Origin: JAYVIQ01 sp043770215
GTDB lineage: Bacteria; Bacteroidota; Bacteroidia; Cytophagales; JAAEPT01
Direction: 5' to 3'
NCBI GenBank assembly: GCA_043770215.1
Contig: JAYVIQ010000216.1
Location: 1 to 18,617, forward strand
DNA: 18,617 nucleotides
Part shown: piece by piece, positions 1 through 7,678 of the stretch
How the letters are laid out: every line of letters starts with the position of its first letter
How positions within the stretch are numbered: position 1 is the stretch's first letter
Made by a program: the position numbers and the translations under genes
Notes under the pieces: model-generated
What the model saw: only the letters and a program-made list of their open reading frames with translations
Databases searched by the model: none
Told to the model about the DNA's origin: nothing

Positions 1-780
1 ATTCATTACAAAAGGGCCTTGTGACACCAAAGGCTCTTTTAAAACTTGTGAGTGACCAAAAATAACTATACTATTTGTTTTGGCTTCAATCAAAACCTCT
101 TCTAAATCATTATTGAACTCTATTAGATTCATTTTTTTGGCAGTAGTTCCATTAACTTTTACTTCCCCTTTAAGCACATAAAACAAAATAGTTCTTTCAT
201 TGCTAACTCTAGTTATTAATCTTGAGTTTTCTAACATATACATAGTATATAAATGAACACCCATATTCGTTTCAAAAGCACCTTTGGTACCTTTCCAATC
301 GCCTGAAAGTACTTTTATTTCTGTTCCATTTTCCTGGTAAGATGGCAACTCATTGGCCTGAAAATTAGTATAAAAGGGTGCGCTCATTTTATCTTTTGCG
401 CGCATATTAAGCCACAGCTGAACAATTTCTAAATCTCCGCCCACTTGCTTAAATGCTTCTGAACTTTGTTCAGCATGAATAATACCTCTGCCAGCAGACA
501 TGAATTGTACACCGCCTGGATAAATAACAGTTTCATTCTTATTAGAGTCTTTGTGCATTACATCGCCATCAAAAACAAAAGTAACCGTTTCCATACCTCT
601 ATGCGGATGCGGACCAAAAGGCAACCCTTTGTTGTAAGGTTCATAAAACTGGTGCCCATGGTGGTTTAAAAGTAAAAATGGATTTAAATCAGATAAAGAT
701 GGATTTGGTAAAGGTGTATAGGTAAGCAAATTTGCTATTTTATACTGAAGCGCTTTATGTACTTTCTTTACTGTTCTCAT
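1..780 (-). CDS. Pirin family cupin protein (3' end cut by window edge)
   Basis: The minus strand reads open from an ATG at 780 to base 1 (260 codons, no stop), so only about the last 30 residues of a normal pirin (about 290 aa) are missing. Pirins are bicupin proteins binding one metal, usually iron, in the N-terminal cupin; bacterial members have been described as quercetin dioxygenases or as modulators of central metabolism, so the substrate cannot be named. The four metal ligands are all visible: the two histidines of PHPHRG (about H58 and H60) and the His/Glu of GIIHAE (about H102 and E104). The C-terminal half carries the second cupin, reaching the typical EPLVSQGPFVMN motif at the edge. 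The gene is divergent from moeA, 85 bp apart, and has a perfect -7 element just upstream. Family assignment is firm; the physiological role is unknown. Confidence 0.93.
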   Translation of the reverse strand, partial: MRTVKKVHKALQYKIANLLTYTPLPNPSLSDLNPFLLLNHHGHQFYEPYNKGLPFGPHPHRGMETVTFVFDGDVMHKDSNKNETVIYPGGVQFMSAGRGIIHAEQSSEAFKQVGGDLEIVQLWLNMRAKDKMSAPFYTNFQANELPSYQENGTEIKVLSGDWKGTKGAFETNMGVHLYTMYMLENSRLITRVSNERTILFYVLKGEVKVNGTTAKKMNLIEFNNDLEEVLIEAKTNSIVIFGHSQVLKEPLVSQGPFVMN

Positions 781-797
781 AAACTAAACTAATTAAA

Positions 798-805
798 CAA
801 ATATA
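798..805 (-). promoter_or_regulatory. Bacteroidota -7 promoter element for pirin gene
   Basis: On the minus strand this reads TATATTTG, a perfect match to the Bacteroidota -7 consensus TAnnTTTG, 17 bp before the pirin ATG. Transcription would start close to the start codon, giving a very short leader. No TTG -33 box was found at the usual 17-23 bp spacing, so the assignment rests on the -7 box alone. Confidence 0.45.
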
Positions 806-865
806 ACTTTTTGAATCTCATTTTCTTATATATAAATTCAAAAAAAGTTTTTATTAACTTAGCAT

Positions 866-2044
866 ATGATTTCATTAGAGCAAGCTTTTATACATTTAGC
901 AGAAAATAAAATACCTACAAATACAGAGTTTGTACCACTAGATAGCTGCCTGAATCGCATTTTAGCATGTGATATTACCACAGATAGAGATTACCCACCA
1001 TTTTATAGAGCTGCAATGGATGGTTTTGCTGTAAATTCAGAATGGTATAATGCATTAGAACAAAAACGAATGCCAAATCAGGGTTTATGCCTAGCTGGGA
1101 AAGAATATTTAAAAAAAATAGATTTAAGCAAATGCTTGAAAATAACTACTGGTGCTGCTGTACCTAATGGATTAGATGCTATTGTAAGAGTAGAAGATTC
1201 TGAAGCAGATTGCGACATGGTTACTTTTAGAGGAATTAAAAAAATAGATGCCTGGACAAACATCTCTAAACTAGGAGAAGATATACTAAAAAACAGAGTT
1301 ATTCTTTCTAAAGGGACCTCATTAAACCCTCAAAACATACAGGCATTAGCCACCATAGGTTTAGAGCAGGTTTCGGTAGCAGGTTTGCCAAAAATAGGAA
1401 TAATAACTACCGGAGACGAAGTAAGACAACTAGGCGAAGATTTAAAGGAATATCAAATAAGAAATAGTAATTTATGGTCAATAAAAAGTAGCCTAGCAAA
1501 CTTAGGTTACAACACCAATTTTGAAGCACATTGTATAGATGATCAGAAAATAATATCTGATACCATAAAAAAGGCACTTGAAAAATGCGATGTACTGCTT
1601 TTGTGTGGAGGTGTAAGTATGGGAGTTGCTGATTATGTTCCTAAATGTTTAACCGAAAATGGCATAAAAGAAATTTTCCATAAAGTGGCCATAAAACCAG
1701 GTAAACCGTTATGGTTTGGGAAAAATGAACAAAAAGCGGTTTTTGGCTTACCCGGAAATCCACTAAGTACTTTTTTAGACTTGCATATTTTTGCACTAAA
1801 TTATTTAAAGCAATTACAAGGAGGTAACCCCGTTGAATTTGTTAAAGCTATACTAGGTAATGATCAAAAAATAGCCTCTATAGATAGATTTATACCTTTT
1901 TATTTTGAAAATGGTGAAGCCATAAGCAAGACATTTAATGGTAGCGGAGATATTACTGCATTAACTAACACAAATGGGTTTTTATTCTTAGATAAAGATG
2001 TGGAATACAAAAAAAAGGATAGCGTAAAATGCCTAATTTTCTAA
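866..2044 (+). CDS. moeA: Molybdopterin molybdotransferase MoeA
   Basis: MoeA inserts molybdate into adenylylated molybdopterin, the last general step of molybdenum cofactor synthesis in the cytoplasm. The 392-residue product matches the family length (about 400). Visible motifs in order: MDGFAV (near residue 50, with the conserved Asp), TGAAVPNGLDAIVRVEDSE (near 95-115), the TTGDEV acidic motif opening the MoCF-like domain (near 180), GGVSMGVADYV (near 250; the Asp is kept, while the common Glu of GEADY is Val), KPGKPLWFG and GLPGNPLS (near 270-300), then the short C-terminal beta domain. The ATG at 866 follows a stretch with no Shine-Dalgarno, as is normal for the group, and no perfect TAnnTTTG was found in the 85 bp before it. 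No other cofactor gene (moaA, moaC, moeB, mobA) lies in the window, so moeA is isolated here. Confidence 0.96.
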   Translation: MISLEQAFIHLAENKIPTNTEFVPLDSCLNRILACDITTDRDYPPFYRAAMDGFAVNSEWYNALEQKRMPNQGLCLAGKEYLKKIDLSKCLKITTGAAVPNGLDAIVRVEDSEADCDMVTFRGIKKIDAWTNISKLGEDILKNRVILSKGTSLNPQNIQALATIGLEQVSVAGLPKIGIITTGDEVRQLGEDLKEYQIRNSNLWSIKSSLANLGYNTNFEAHCIDDQKIISDTIKKALEKCDVLLLCGGVSMGVADYVPKCLTENGIKEIFHKVAIKPGKPLWFGKNEQKAVFGLPGNPLSTFLDLHIFALNYLKQLQGGNPVEFVKAILGNDQKIASIDRFIPFYFENGEAISKTFNGSGDITALTNTNGFLFLDKDVEYKKKDSVKCLIF

Positions 2045-2279
2045 TTCAAATACTAAACATTTAAAAAAAAACTGTATTCTCGTTAAGAATAACTGTTATA
2101 AAAGCATAAAAACCAGTTTTGAAAACGGGTATAAATTTTAAAAAAAAAACTAAAAAAATTACACCACTAATTTGTGGTTTAAAAAAAGAAGTGAAAAAAA
2201 TGTACTTATGGGTAAAACCATAATAGAGTAGTTTGAACCAATTGAAAAAAGTGTGATAAATGACTTAGACCTAATTTGA

Positions 2280-2410
2280 ATAGCCCTAATCTCTAGTAGT
2301 AAAGGTTGGAGAGACAGTCTACCAGCTTACCAGCTAAACCAGAAGGAGAATAGTTTATTTATGACTTTAAATTTAAGAGCCATTAGTTTTACTTCTATGG
2401 CTCTTTTACT
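2280..2410 (+). ncRNA. Candidate structured small RNA, 6S-like rod
   Basis: A hand fold gives a rod. A closing stem pairs 2286-2294 (CTAATCTCT) with 2345-2353 (GGAGAATAG), one mismatch, and may extend through 2279-2283 with 2355-2359. A large asymmetric bubble follows (2295-2303 against 2341-2344), then an upper stem starting GGTT (2304-2307) with AACC (2337-2340). The apical part holds a perfect tandem 8-mer TACCAGCT (2320-2327, 2328-2335). An intrinsic terminator lies at 2375-2405. A degenerate -7 box, TAATTTG at 2272-2278, would put the start near 2285, right at the base of the rod. Closing stem, central bubble and terminal stem followed by a terminator resemble 6S RNA, and a compact flavobacterial 6S-like family (6S-Flavo) is known. 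That identity is an inference from shape, not from a sequence match. Confidence 0.45.
2375..2410 (+). terminator. Intrinsic terminator of the candidate small RNA
   Basis: Perfect 9-bp inverted repeat: AAGAGCCAT (2375-2383) and ATGGCTCTT (2397-2405) with a 13-base loop, followed by a T-rich tract interrupted by one AC. It lies more than 300 bp past moeA and before the murI promoters, so it fits best as the end of an independent transcript in this gap. Confidence 0.75.
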
Positions 2411-2431
2411 TTTAAAAGTTTAATCTAAGCG

Positions 2432-2458
2432 TTGAAAATTAATCAATTCTTATGTTTG
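2432..2458 (+). promoter_or_regulatory. Putative murI promoter (TTG / TATGTTTG)
   Basis: TTG at 2432-2434 and TATGTTTG at 2451-2458 (perfect TAnnTTTG), 16 bp apart, which is slightly shorter than the usual 17-23 bp. It lies just after the small-RNA terminator and in the right direction for murI, giving a leader of about 75 bases to the ATG at 2543. Confidence 0.5.
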
Positions 2459-2513
2459 GTAATAGACGCATTAGATTTTTACAAAAATATATAAATATTA
2501 AGCAACGTTTTTT

Positions 2514-2521
2514 TACATTTG
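2514..2521 (+). promoter_or_regulatory. Second -7 element, immediately before murI
   Basis: TACATTTG is a perfect TAnnTTTG match whose last three bases are the TTG that could be read as an upstream murI start. If this box is used, transcription begins near 2528, so translation must start at the ATG at 2543. No clear -33 TTG is present. Confidence 0.45.
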
Positions 2522-2542
2522 ACTAAAGATAAGAACACCAAA

Positions 2543-3337
2543 ATGGCAAAAATAGGCGTATTTGATAGTGGAATTGGCGGATTAACACTTGCTGCAGAAA
2601 TAAAAAAAGAACTGTCTTTGCATTCTATTATCTATTTTGGAGATACGGCACACTTTCCATATGGCGAAAAAAGTACAACTTCCATACAATCTTACGCAAT
2701 TAAAATTTGCAATCTACTACTAGAGCAAGGTTGTGAAATAATCTTGATTGCCTGCAACAGCGCAAGCGCCTCTAGTTATGAATTAGTAAAAGAATATGTT
2801 GGAAAACGTGCAAAAGTATTTAATGTAATAGATTCTGTTGTTGATTATGTTTGCAAACAATACAATCAAGAACAAATAGGTTTAATTGGCACAAAAAGGA
2901 CTGTAGACAGCAACATTTACGCTGAACGCATTGCAAAAGGAAATAATAGTATCCAACTACATTCTTTAGCCACTCCACTTTTGGCTCCCATGATTGAGGA
3001 AGGTTTTTTTAACAAAAGCATTTCAAACAGCATTATAGCAGAATATTTATCTACTCAATCGTTCAAAAAAATAGCTGCAATAATTCTTGGCTGCACTCAT
3101 TACCCACTTATTAAAGAAGATATAGCACTATTTTTTAATCACAAAGTTGAGGTCATAGATAGTCCAAATATAGTTGTAAAAAAAATTGCTGCTTACATAG
3201 CTGACAATAATATTTCAAATGAAATAATAGTTGATCACAAGTTTTATGTATCAGATTATACAAGCTCTTTTAATAATTCTACTCAATTATTTTTTGGTCA
3301 AAAAATAAATTTATTAGAGTATAAGTTGTGGGAGTAA
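2543..3337 (+). CDS. murI: Glutamate racemase MurI
   Basis: MurI converts L-glutamate to the D-glutamate used by MurD in peptidoglycan precursor synthesis, using two cysteines as acid/base and no cofactor. From the ATG at 2543 the protein is 264 aa, a normal length. Motifs: GVFDSGIGGL at the N-terminus (catalytic-site Asp/Ser), FGDTAHFPYGEKS (usually GDTA.xPYG), IACNSASA with catalytic Cys71 (most family members have CNTAS) and GCTHYPLI with Cys184 and His186. An in-frame TTG at 2519 would add eight polar residues (MTKDKNTK), but it overlaps a perfect -7 promoter box, and family members begin at the MAKIGVFDSG position, so I prefer the ATG. The gene is followed after 7 bp by a membrane glycosyltransferase gene, probably co-transcribed. 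Confidence 0.95.
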   Translation: MAKIGVFDSGIGGLTLAAEIKKELSLHSIIYFGDTAHFPYGEKSTTSIQSYAIKICNLLLEQGCEIILIACNSASASSYELVKEYVGKRAKVFNVIDSVVDYVCKQYNQEQIGLIGTKRTVDSNIYAERIAKGNNSIQLHSLATPLLAPMIEEGFFNKSISNSIIAEYLSTQSFKKIAAIILGCTHYPLIKEDIALFFNHKVEVIDSPNIVVKKIAAYIADNNISNEIIVDHKFYVSDYTSSFNNSTQLFFGQKINLLEYKLWE

Positions 3338-3344
3338 TTTAAAA

Positions 3345-5045
3345 ATGTATATTAGATTTGATTTTTTGCAACAAATACTTTTGTATGTTTGGTGCACATT
3401 TGTAGCAATGACAAGTATATACTGGTTTGTGTGCTACACCTATTTATCTAGCCATAAAAACTTTCTTTCTCACGCACAAGATATTTTTCAAAATTCTTAT
3501 TTGGTGAAAGATTTACAAAAAAACTTTTTAACCTCAGAAAGTTATTCATTTTCAAATTCATATTTGGCATATCTAATTGCCCTTTTCTCTCTTTTTTTTA
3601 TAAGTTTGTTAGTTATTTTAAGGAAGGCAAACAAAGAATTTAATCCTGAAACAGAAAAAGAAACTAGCTTTTATACCAAAAAACAAAAAACAAATATCTT
3701 TATGTTTTTTTGCCTTTGGTTGTTGTTTAAGCATTATTCAATAAACTTCTTACCCTTACATATAGATGAAGTTTTTGATTTTCAATTTTTTAGCAAGTCT
3801 AATTTTATAACTAGACATAGTTATCAATTTTGTGATGGAAAACAATGGTATAACAACCATGTACTGTACTCAGATCTTTCAGCATTTCTGTACATTATTG
3901 GACTACCCATAAACTATGCAATGAGACTACCTTCAGTATTAGGGGAGTTTTTTGTCCTTGTTAGTATAGTGCATTTCATAAGATTTAAAAAAAATATTTA
4001 TCTTTTTTTTGTTTTATGTATAATTGTAAGTTCTTTCTGGTTAGCCATTTATAGTTTAGAGGCCCGTTCATATTATTTGTTAGGAACATGCAGTTTATGT
4101 AGTTTTTTTATTTTAAATAAAATGTATGCACAGCCTTACACATCTGGTTTTTATTCTTTGATTTTATTAAATAGTTTTGGATTCGCTTTATGTAAACTTT
4201 ACATTTTACCATTTTTTGGAATAATTATGTATTTTGTACTTGGCAATCCCTCATCAAAAAACTTAAAATGGTTTTTTGAAATGATACTTGGTACTACCCT
4301 GCTTACCTTGCTTTTTTACTTCCCTGTTTTTTTACTAGGTGGCATTAAAAGCATTTATAATACAAGTACAAACAGAAGTTTTCTTGAAGAGATGATGCTT
4401 TTTCCAGATTTTTTAGAAATTATTAGCGTTATTACAAATTTAAATTCAAAATCTTATCTATTACTGCTCCTAATTCCGGCTTGTTTTATTGTAAGAAATA
4501 GGCTTAGTATAAGCATTAAACAATTACTTTATTTCAATATAACTCAATTAATGGCACTTATCATTTTTACATTAATTTTAGGTACCTTTTTGCCCTCAAG
4601 ATTATTTATTTACTTAAACCTAAGTTTCTCACTTTTCTTGGCATTTTTTTGCATAGAAATAGCCCAAAAAACAAAATTTCCTTTCTTTTTATTGACTATA
4701 ATTTATACCCTTTTACTTGTAAATAGTCTGTACAATTTGTGTTATGGGTGGATTATAAATTATCCTAAAAATATATTAGACACCTCATATTATAGTCAAA
4801 TAAACCAATGTTTAGATGAAGTAGAAAAAGAAAATCCCAAAGATATTTTCATACCTAGCACAGAACATTTTCTAGGATTTAATGCTTTAACAAAACTTTC
4901 ATCTGATATAAAAATAAATATGTCTGATGAGTTTAAAGGTGAAGAATTATATTTTTCTAAAACAATAATAAACAAAAAAAATTATTATTTATTCTCAAAA
5001 AATAAAGCACTAGACATCTATATTTTTAAGAAAAAACCTTTCTAA
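3345..5045 (+). CDS. Predicted GT-C fold membrane glycosyltransferase
   Basis: A 566-residue polytopic membrane protein with roughly ten or more hydrophobic segments and a soluble C-terminal tail of about 90 residues rich in Lys and Asp. After the second hydrophobic segment, the motif LPLHIDEVFDF (H139, D141, E142) sits at the start of what would be the first large periplasmic loop. An acidic Asp-Glu pair there is the hallmark of lipid-phosphate-sugar dependent GT-C enzymes of the PMT/ArnT type (GT39/GT83). The following loop (RHSYQFCDGKQWYNNHVLY) also fits an active-site loop. Such enzymes move a sugar from a polyprenyl carrier to a lipid, glycan or protein outside the membrane; the acceptor cannot be told. 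It starts 7 bp after murI and converges with the PorE-like gene, with 25 bp between the stop codons. An O-antigen-ligase or other GT-C enzyme is an alternative. Confidence 0.65.
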   Translation: MYIRFDFLQQILLYVWCTFVAMTSIYWFVCYTYLSSHKNFLSHAQDIFQNSYLVKDLQKNFLTSESYSFSNSYLAYLIALFSLFFISLLVILRKANKEFNPETEKETSFYTKKQKTNIFMFFCLWLLFKHYSINFLPLHIDEVFDFQFFSKSNFITRHSYQFCDGKQWYNNHVLYSDLSAFLYIIGLPINYAMRLPSVLGEFFVLVSIVHFIRFKKNIYLFFVLCIIVSSFWLAIYSLEARSYYLLGTCSLCSFFILNKMYAQPYTSGFYSLILLNSFGFALCKLYILPFFGIIMYFVLGNPSSKNLKWFFEMILGTTLLTLLFYFPVFLLGGIKSIYNTSTNRSFLEEMMLFPDFLEIISVITNLNSKSYLLLLLIPACFIVRNRLSISIKQLLYFNITQLMALIIFTLILGTFLPSRLFIYLNLSFSLFLAFFCIEIAQKTKFPFFLLTIIYTLLLVNSLYNLCYGWIINYPKNILDTSYYSQINQCLDEVEKENPKDIFIPSTEHFLGFNALTKLSSDIKINMSDEFKGEELYFSKTIINKKNYYLFSKNKALDIYIFKKKPF

Positions 5046-5070
5046 AATTATGGGAGTAGTGTTGTTTAAA

Positions 5071-7029
5071 CTATTTATAAAATAATTTAAACGTATTATT
5101 TTTAGAATCTATATAATGTAAAATAACTTCAGTACGCCTATTTAAGCTTTTAGAATCTTCTGTATTTTCTCTTTTTATAGGATATTTAGATCCGTATCCA
5201 GTAGAAATCATACGTTTTGGATCTATACCTTTTTTAATAAGATATTCTTTTACGGCATTAGATCTTGCTTGAGAAAGTGTTTTATTTTGCCCCTCTAACC
5301 CCCCTAATTCAGTATGTCCTGCAATTTCTATTGCAAGTTTGGGATGGTCTACTAAAAGCACGTAAAATTTATCTAGTTCTTTGTAAGACTCTACTCTAAT
5401 CTCAGATAAGTTTTTATCAAACAAAACGCTAGATAATCTATACTTGGCTCCATCTTCAAATGTAGAAAGCTTTAATAATACATTCAAAGGATTTATTTCG
5501 CCACTTGCCACTATTATTGTGTCTAAATGCTCTGTAACATCACCCTTAAACAAAAATTTATAATTACTTCCATTTAAAATAGGTATTTCTAACTCCCCTT
5601 TTTCATTGGTTTCAAAAACAAACTCTTCTTTAGAGTTATCATCTATAATTTTTAAAGGCATTTTAATTGGACTCTCTAAACTATCCTTGGTTACTACTTT
5701 TAATTTAAGTGTGCCTTTTTCATCACCTTTATAATTGTAATCTACCATATAAATGTCTAATCCACCAAAACCATCTTCTCTGTTTGAGTTGTAAAATGCT
5801 ACATTGCTAGATGCTAAGTAAGAAAAATAAACATCATCTCTTGGAGTATTTATTGGATATCCTAAATTTTCTACTTTGTCCCAATTTTTTGTCAAAGGGT
5901 TATATGCGGCTTTAAATACATCAAAACCACCAGAGCTTCTTTCGCAATTGGATGAAAAATACAACATATTATTAATGGGATCTAAAAAAGGATAGCTCTC
6001 ATCAAAAGTTGTATTTAGAGTATCAGACACAGATATCAAGTCAGACCACTCTCCTTCATTATTTTTTAGCGCATAAAACAAATCCAAACCACCTTTTGAA
6101 CCAGCAAAATCACTAGAAATTATCAAAACAGAATCTGAGACTGTCATAGATTTGACCAAAACATTAGGTTTTAAAGAGCTTGGGCTTTTTACCCAATTTG
6201 TACCTACTTTATTAAACTCTACTATTTTGCCTTTGTCATACAAAACAATTAGTTTTTTGTCATCAGAGTATAAAGTAGATGCCAAATCATCTTTAGTATC
6301 AGAATTTACATTTGAACCAATCCTAAATGATTCTATCCATTTGCCATCTTTTCTCTTGTAGGATACAAATACATCTGATTTAAATGTGCTGTCTATATTT
6401 ATAGATTTTTTATTGTTATTGGGTTGTTTTCTTGTAAATATTATGGAACTAGTGTCTTTAAAAACCAATGCACCATAATCATCATATTTAGTATTTATTC
6501 TGCTACCAACATTTGAAATTTTTACTTTCTTAGCAATTTTAGACAATTCTAAACCTACTTTAGCTTGACTCATATAATGATTTGCTGTTATTTTGTCTTG
6601 TAAAGAGACTGCTGCATTTTGAGTATATGCTTGATATGATAAAATGGCAAGATCAAATTTTTGGCTTATATGGTAAGATCTAGCTAAACTAAAATCTAAA
6701 TCAAAAGAGTAATGATTTTTGTTATATGGGTCTAAGTTAAGGTCATGGCTAAGATACTCACTAAACCCTAATTCTTTTGCTTTTATAAGATATGGCAAAG
6801 CACCTATAGGATCATTTAACTCCATATGAGACAACCCTTTATGGTAGTACAAAGAAGGTGTACTGTAGTTTAATTTAAGCAACTCATCATAAATATTTAA
6901 AGAAACAGAGAACTCTCCTACCTCAAAAATATAGTTGGCATACTTTTCTCTTTCTTCTGGAGATGCATCTTCTTGGGCATAGCTTAAAGTGCATACACAC
7001 ATTACTATTAACAGTAAAAATTTTTTCAT
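5071..7029 (-). CDS. PorE-like OmpA-family protein (TPR, propeller, OmpA)
   Basis: A 652-residue exported protein with a signal peptide ending near SYA|QE (residue 18/19). It has TPR-like helices (about 25-165), a beta-propeller of PD40/WD40-like repeats (about 205-430; DESYPFLDP..NNMLYFSSN, GGFDVFKA and SNREDGFGGLDIYMVDY), a beta-sandwich linker of the carboxypeptidase-regulatory type (about 435-525) and a C-terminal OmpA-like domain (about 535-645) with NKTLSQAR and RMISTGYGSKYPI. This is the order described for PorE, the peptidoglycan-anchoring part of the type IX secretion/gliding machinery; many paralogues pair with PorP/SprF porin-like proteins. No PorP/SprF gene is adjacent here. In the OmpA domain the usual GHTD is GHTE (E574); the peptidoglycan-contacting Arg is present (R589). 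The gene is last in a msrA-lysE-porE-like operon, overlapping lysE by an ATGA. PorE itself or a paralogue: undecided. Confidence 0.85.
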   Translation of the reverse strand: MKKFLLLIVMCVCTLSYAQEDASPEEREKYANYIFEVGEFSVSLNIYDELLKLNYSTPSLYYHKGLSHMELNDPIGALPYLIKAKELGFSEYLSHDLNLDPYNKNHYSFDLDFSLARSYHISQKFDLAILSYQAYTQNAAVSLQDKITANHYMSQAKVGLELSKIAKKVKISNVGSRINTKYDDYGALVFKDTSSIIFTRKQPNNNKKSINIDSTFKSDVFVSYKRKDGKWIESFRIGSNVNSDTKDDLASTLYSDDKKLIVLYDKGKIVEFNKVGTNWVKSPSSLKPNVLVKSMTVSDSVLIISSDFAGSKGGLDLFYALKNNEGEWSDLISVSDTLNTTFDESYPFLDPINNMLYFSSNCERSSGGFDVFKAAYNPLTKNWDKVENLGYPINTPRDDVYFSYLASSNVAFYNSNREDGFGGLDIYMVDYNYKGDEKGTLKLKVVTKDSLESPIKMPLKIIDDNSKEEFVFETNEKGELEIPILNGSNYKFLFKGDVTEHLDTIIVASGEINPLNVLLKLSTFEDGAKYRLSSVLFDKNLSEIRVESYKELDKFYVLLVDHPKLAIEIAGHTELGGLEGQNKTLSQARSNAVKEYLIKKGIDPKRMISTGYGSKYPIKRENTEDSKSLNRRTEVILHYIDSKNNTFKLFYK

Positions 7030-7676
7030 AGAAAATCATTTTTAAATATTTGTACAAATGAAAAAATAAGTTTGCATCCAGCCCCAACAAAAAAAAGACC
7101 TAATAACTTATGCAATTTTACAAGTAATGAACTAGTAATAATACCTCCTATTTTATTTGCCAAAAAAGCCTTAGAGACTTCCATGATAGTTATTGAAGCA
7201 AAAAGACCAACAAAAAACAGCAAAACATCTAGTTTTCTAAACTCTGGATGAGTTTGAGAAAGAGTAGCATGTAAAGTAAGCCATACAAAAAATGCAAAAG
7301 GATTAGTGATGTTCATAAGAAATCCTTTTAAACAATTCTCAAAACCCTTTGTTCCATTTTCTATTAGGTTATTCTTGTTTTCGTTTTCTGAATTATCTAA
7401 AATAAAACGTATACCTAGTACAAACAATATAACACCACCAATACAGTTAAATACCAACTTAAACATATTTGTTTCCAAAAGTGAACCTAGTCCATAGTAT
7501 ATGGTGGAAACTATAAAAATATCGCTAGCAATAATACCAAAAGCAAACAATACTCCAGATTCAAAACCTTTTTTCATACTCAAAGAAATTAAGTAAAAAA
7601 AAGAAGGCCCTGTTGCTAACAAGAATATGAAGCTATAAAATATTCCTTCTATGTATGGAGGAAAAGTAAATTGCAT
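7026..7676 (-). CDS. LysE/RhtB family exporter
   Basis: The 216-residue product has about six hydrophobic segments and the family's N-terminal pattern: a first helix ending ATGPSFFYLISLSMKKGFESGVLFAFGIIASD, where the Gly-Pro and the GF..G...GI...D spacing are characteristic. A second family motif, NPFAFFVWL, lies in the middle (about residue 122). LysE/RhtB proteins export amino acids or related small molecules across the inner membrane; the substrate here is not predictable. The charged stretch around residue 95-110 (ENENKNNLIENGTKGF) is the typical cytoplasmic loop. The ATG lies 2 bp after the msrA stop, and the TGA overlaps the next gene's ATG, so the gene is clearly translated within one transcript. 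Confidence 0.85.
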   Translation of the reverse strand: MQFTFPPYIEGIFYSFIFLLATGPSFFYLISLSMKKGFESGVLFAFGIIASDIFIVSTIYYGLGSLLETNMFKLVFNCIGGVILFVLGIRFILDNSENENKNNLIENGTKGFENCLKGFLMNITNPFAFFVWLTLHATLSQTHPEFRKLDVLLFFVGLFASITIMEVSKAFLANKIGGIITSSLLVKLHKLLGLFFVGAGCKLIFSFVQIFKNDFL

Positions 7677-7678
7677 AG

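Larger units (their letters stand above)
2045..2518. other. 474-bp intergenic region between moeA and murI
   Basis: No reading frame here looks like a conserved protein. The first part is A-rich, with two weak inverted repeats (2112-2119 with 2123-2130; 2163-2167 with 2174-2178) that could end the moeA transcript; neither has a good T run. From about 2280 the base composition becomes more GC-rich and repeat-rich, and I annotate a candidate structured RNA with its own terminator. The last 90 bp hold promoter elements for murI. No tRNA or known riboswitch motif was recognised. Confidence 0.6.

Noticed and set aside
781..865. Molybdenum-cofactor riboswitch upstream of moeA
   Set aside because: The gap is only 85 bp of A/T-rich DNA without the GC-rich helices such a riboswitch needs.
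2361..2423. A 20-codon reading frame (ATG 2361) preceded by AGAAGGAGA, a strong Shine-Dalgarno look-alike
   Set aside because: It runs straight through the terminator hairpin at 2375-2405, its purine-rich 'SD' pairs with 2290-2294 in the RNA fold, and genes here do not generally use Shine-Dalgarno sequences. The peptide (MTLNLRAISFTSMALLLL...) has no recognisable features.
5064..5092. Inverted repeat GTTTAAA...TTTAAAC at the convergent ends of the GT-C and PorE-like genes as a terminator
   Set aside because: The stem is almost pure A/T with an imperfect interior and no clear T run; in DNA of this composition such pairings arise by chance.
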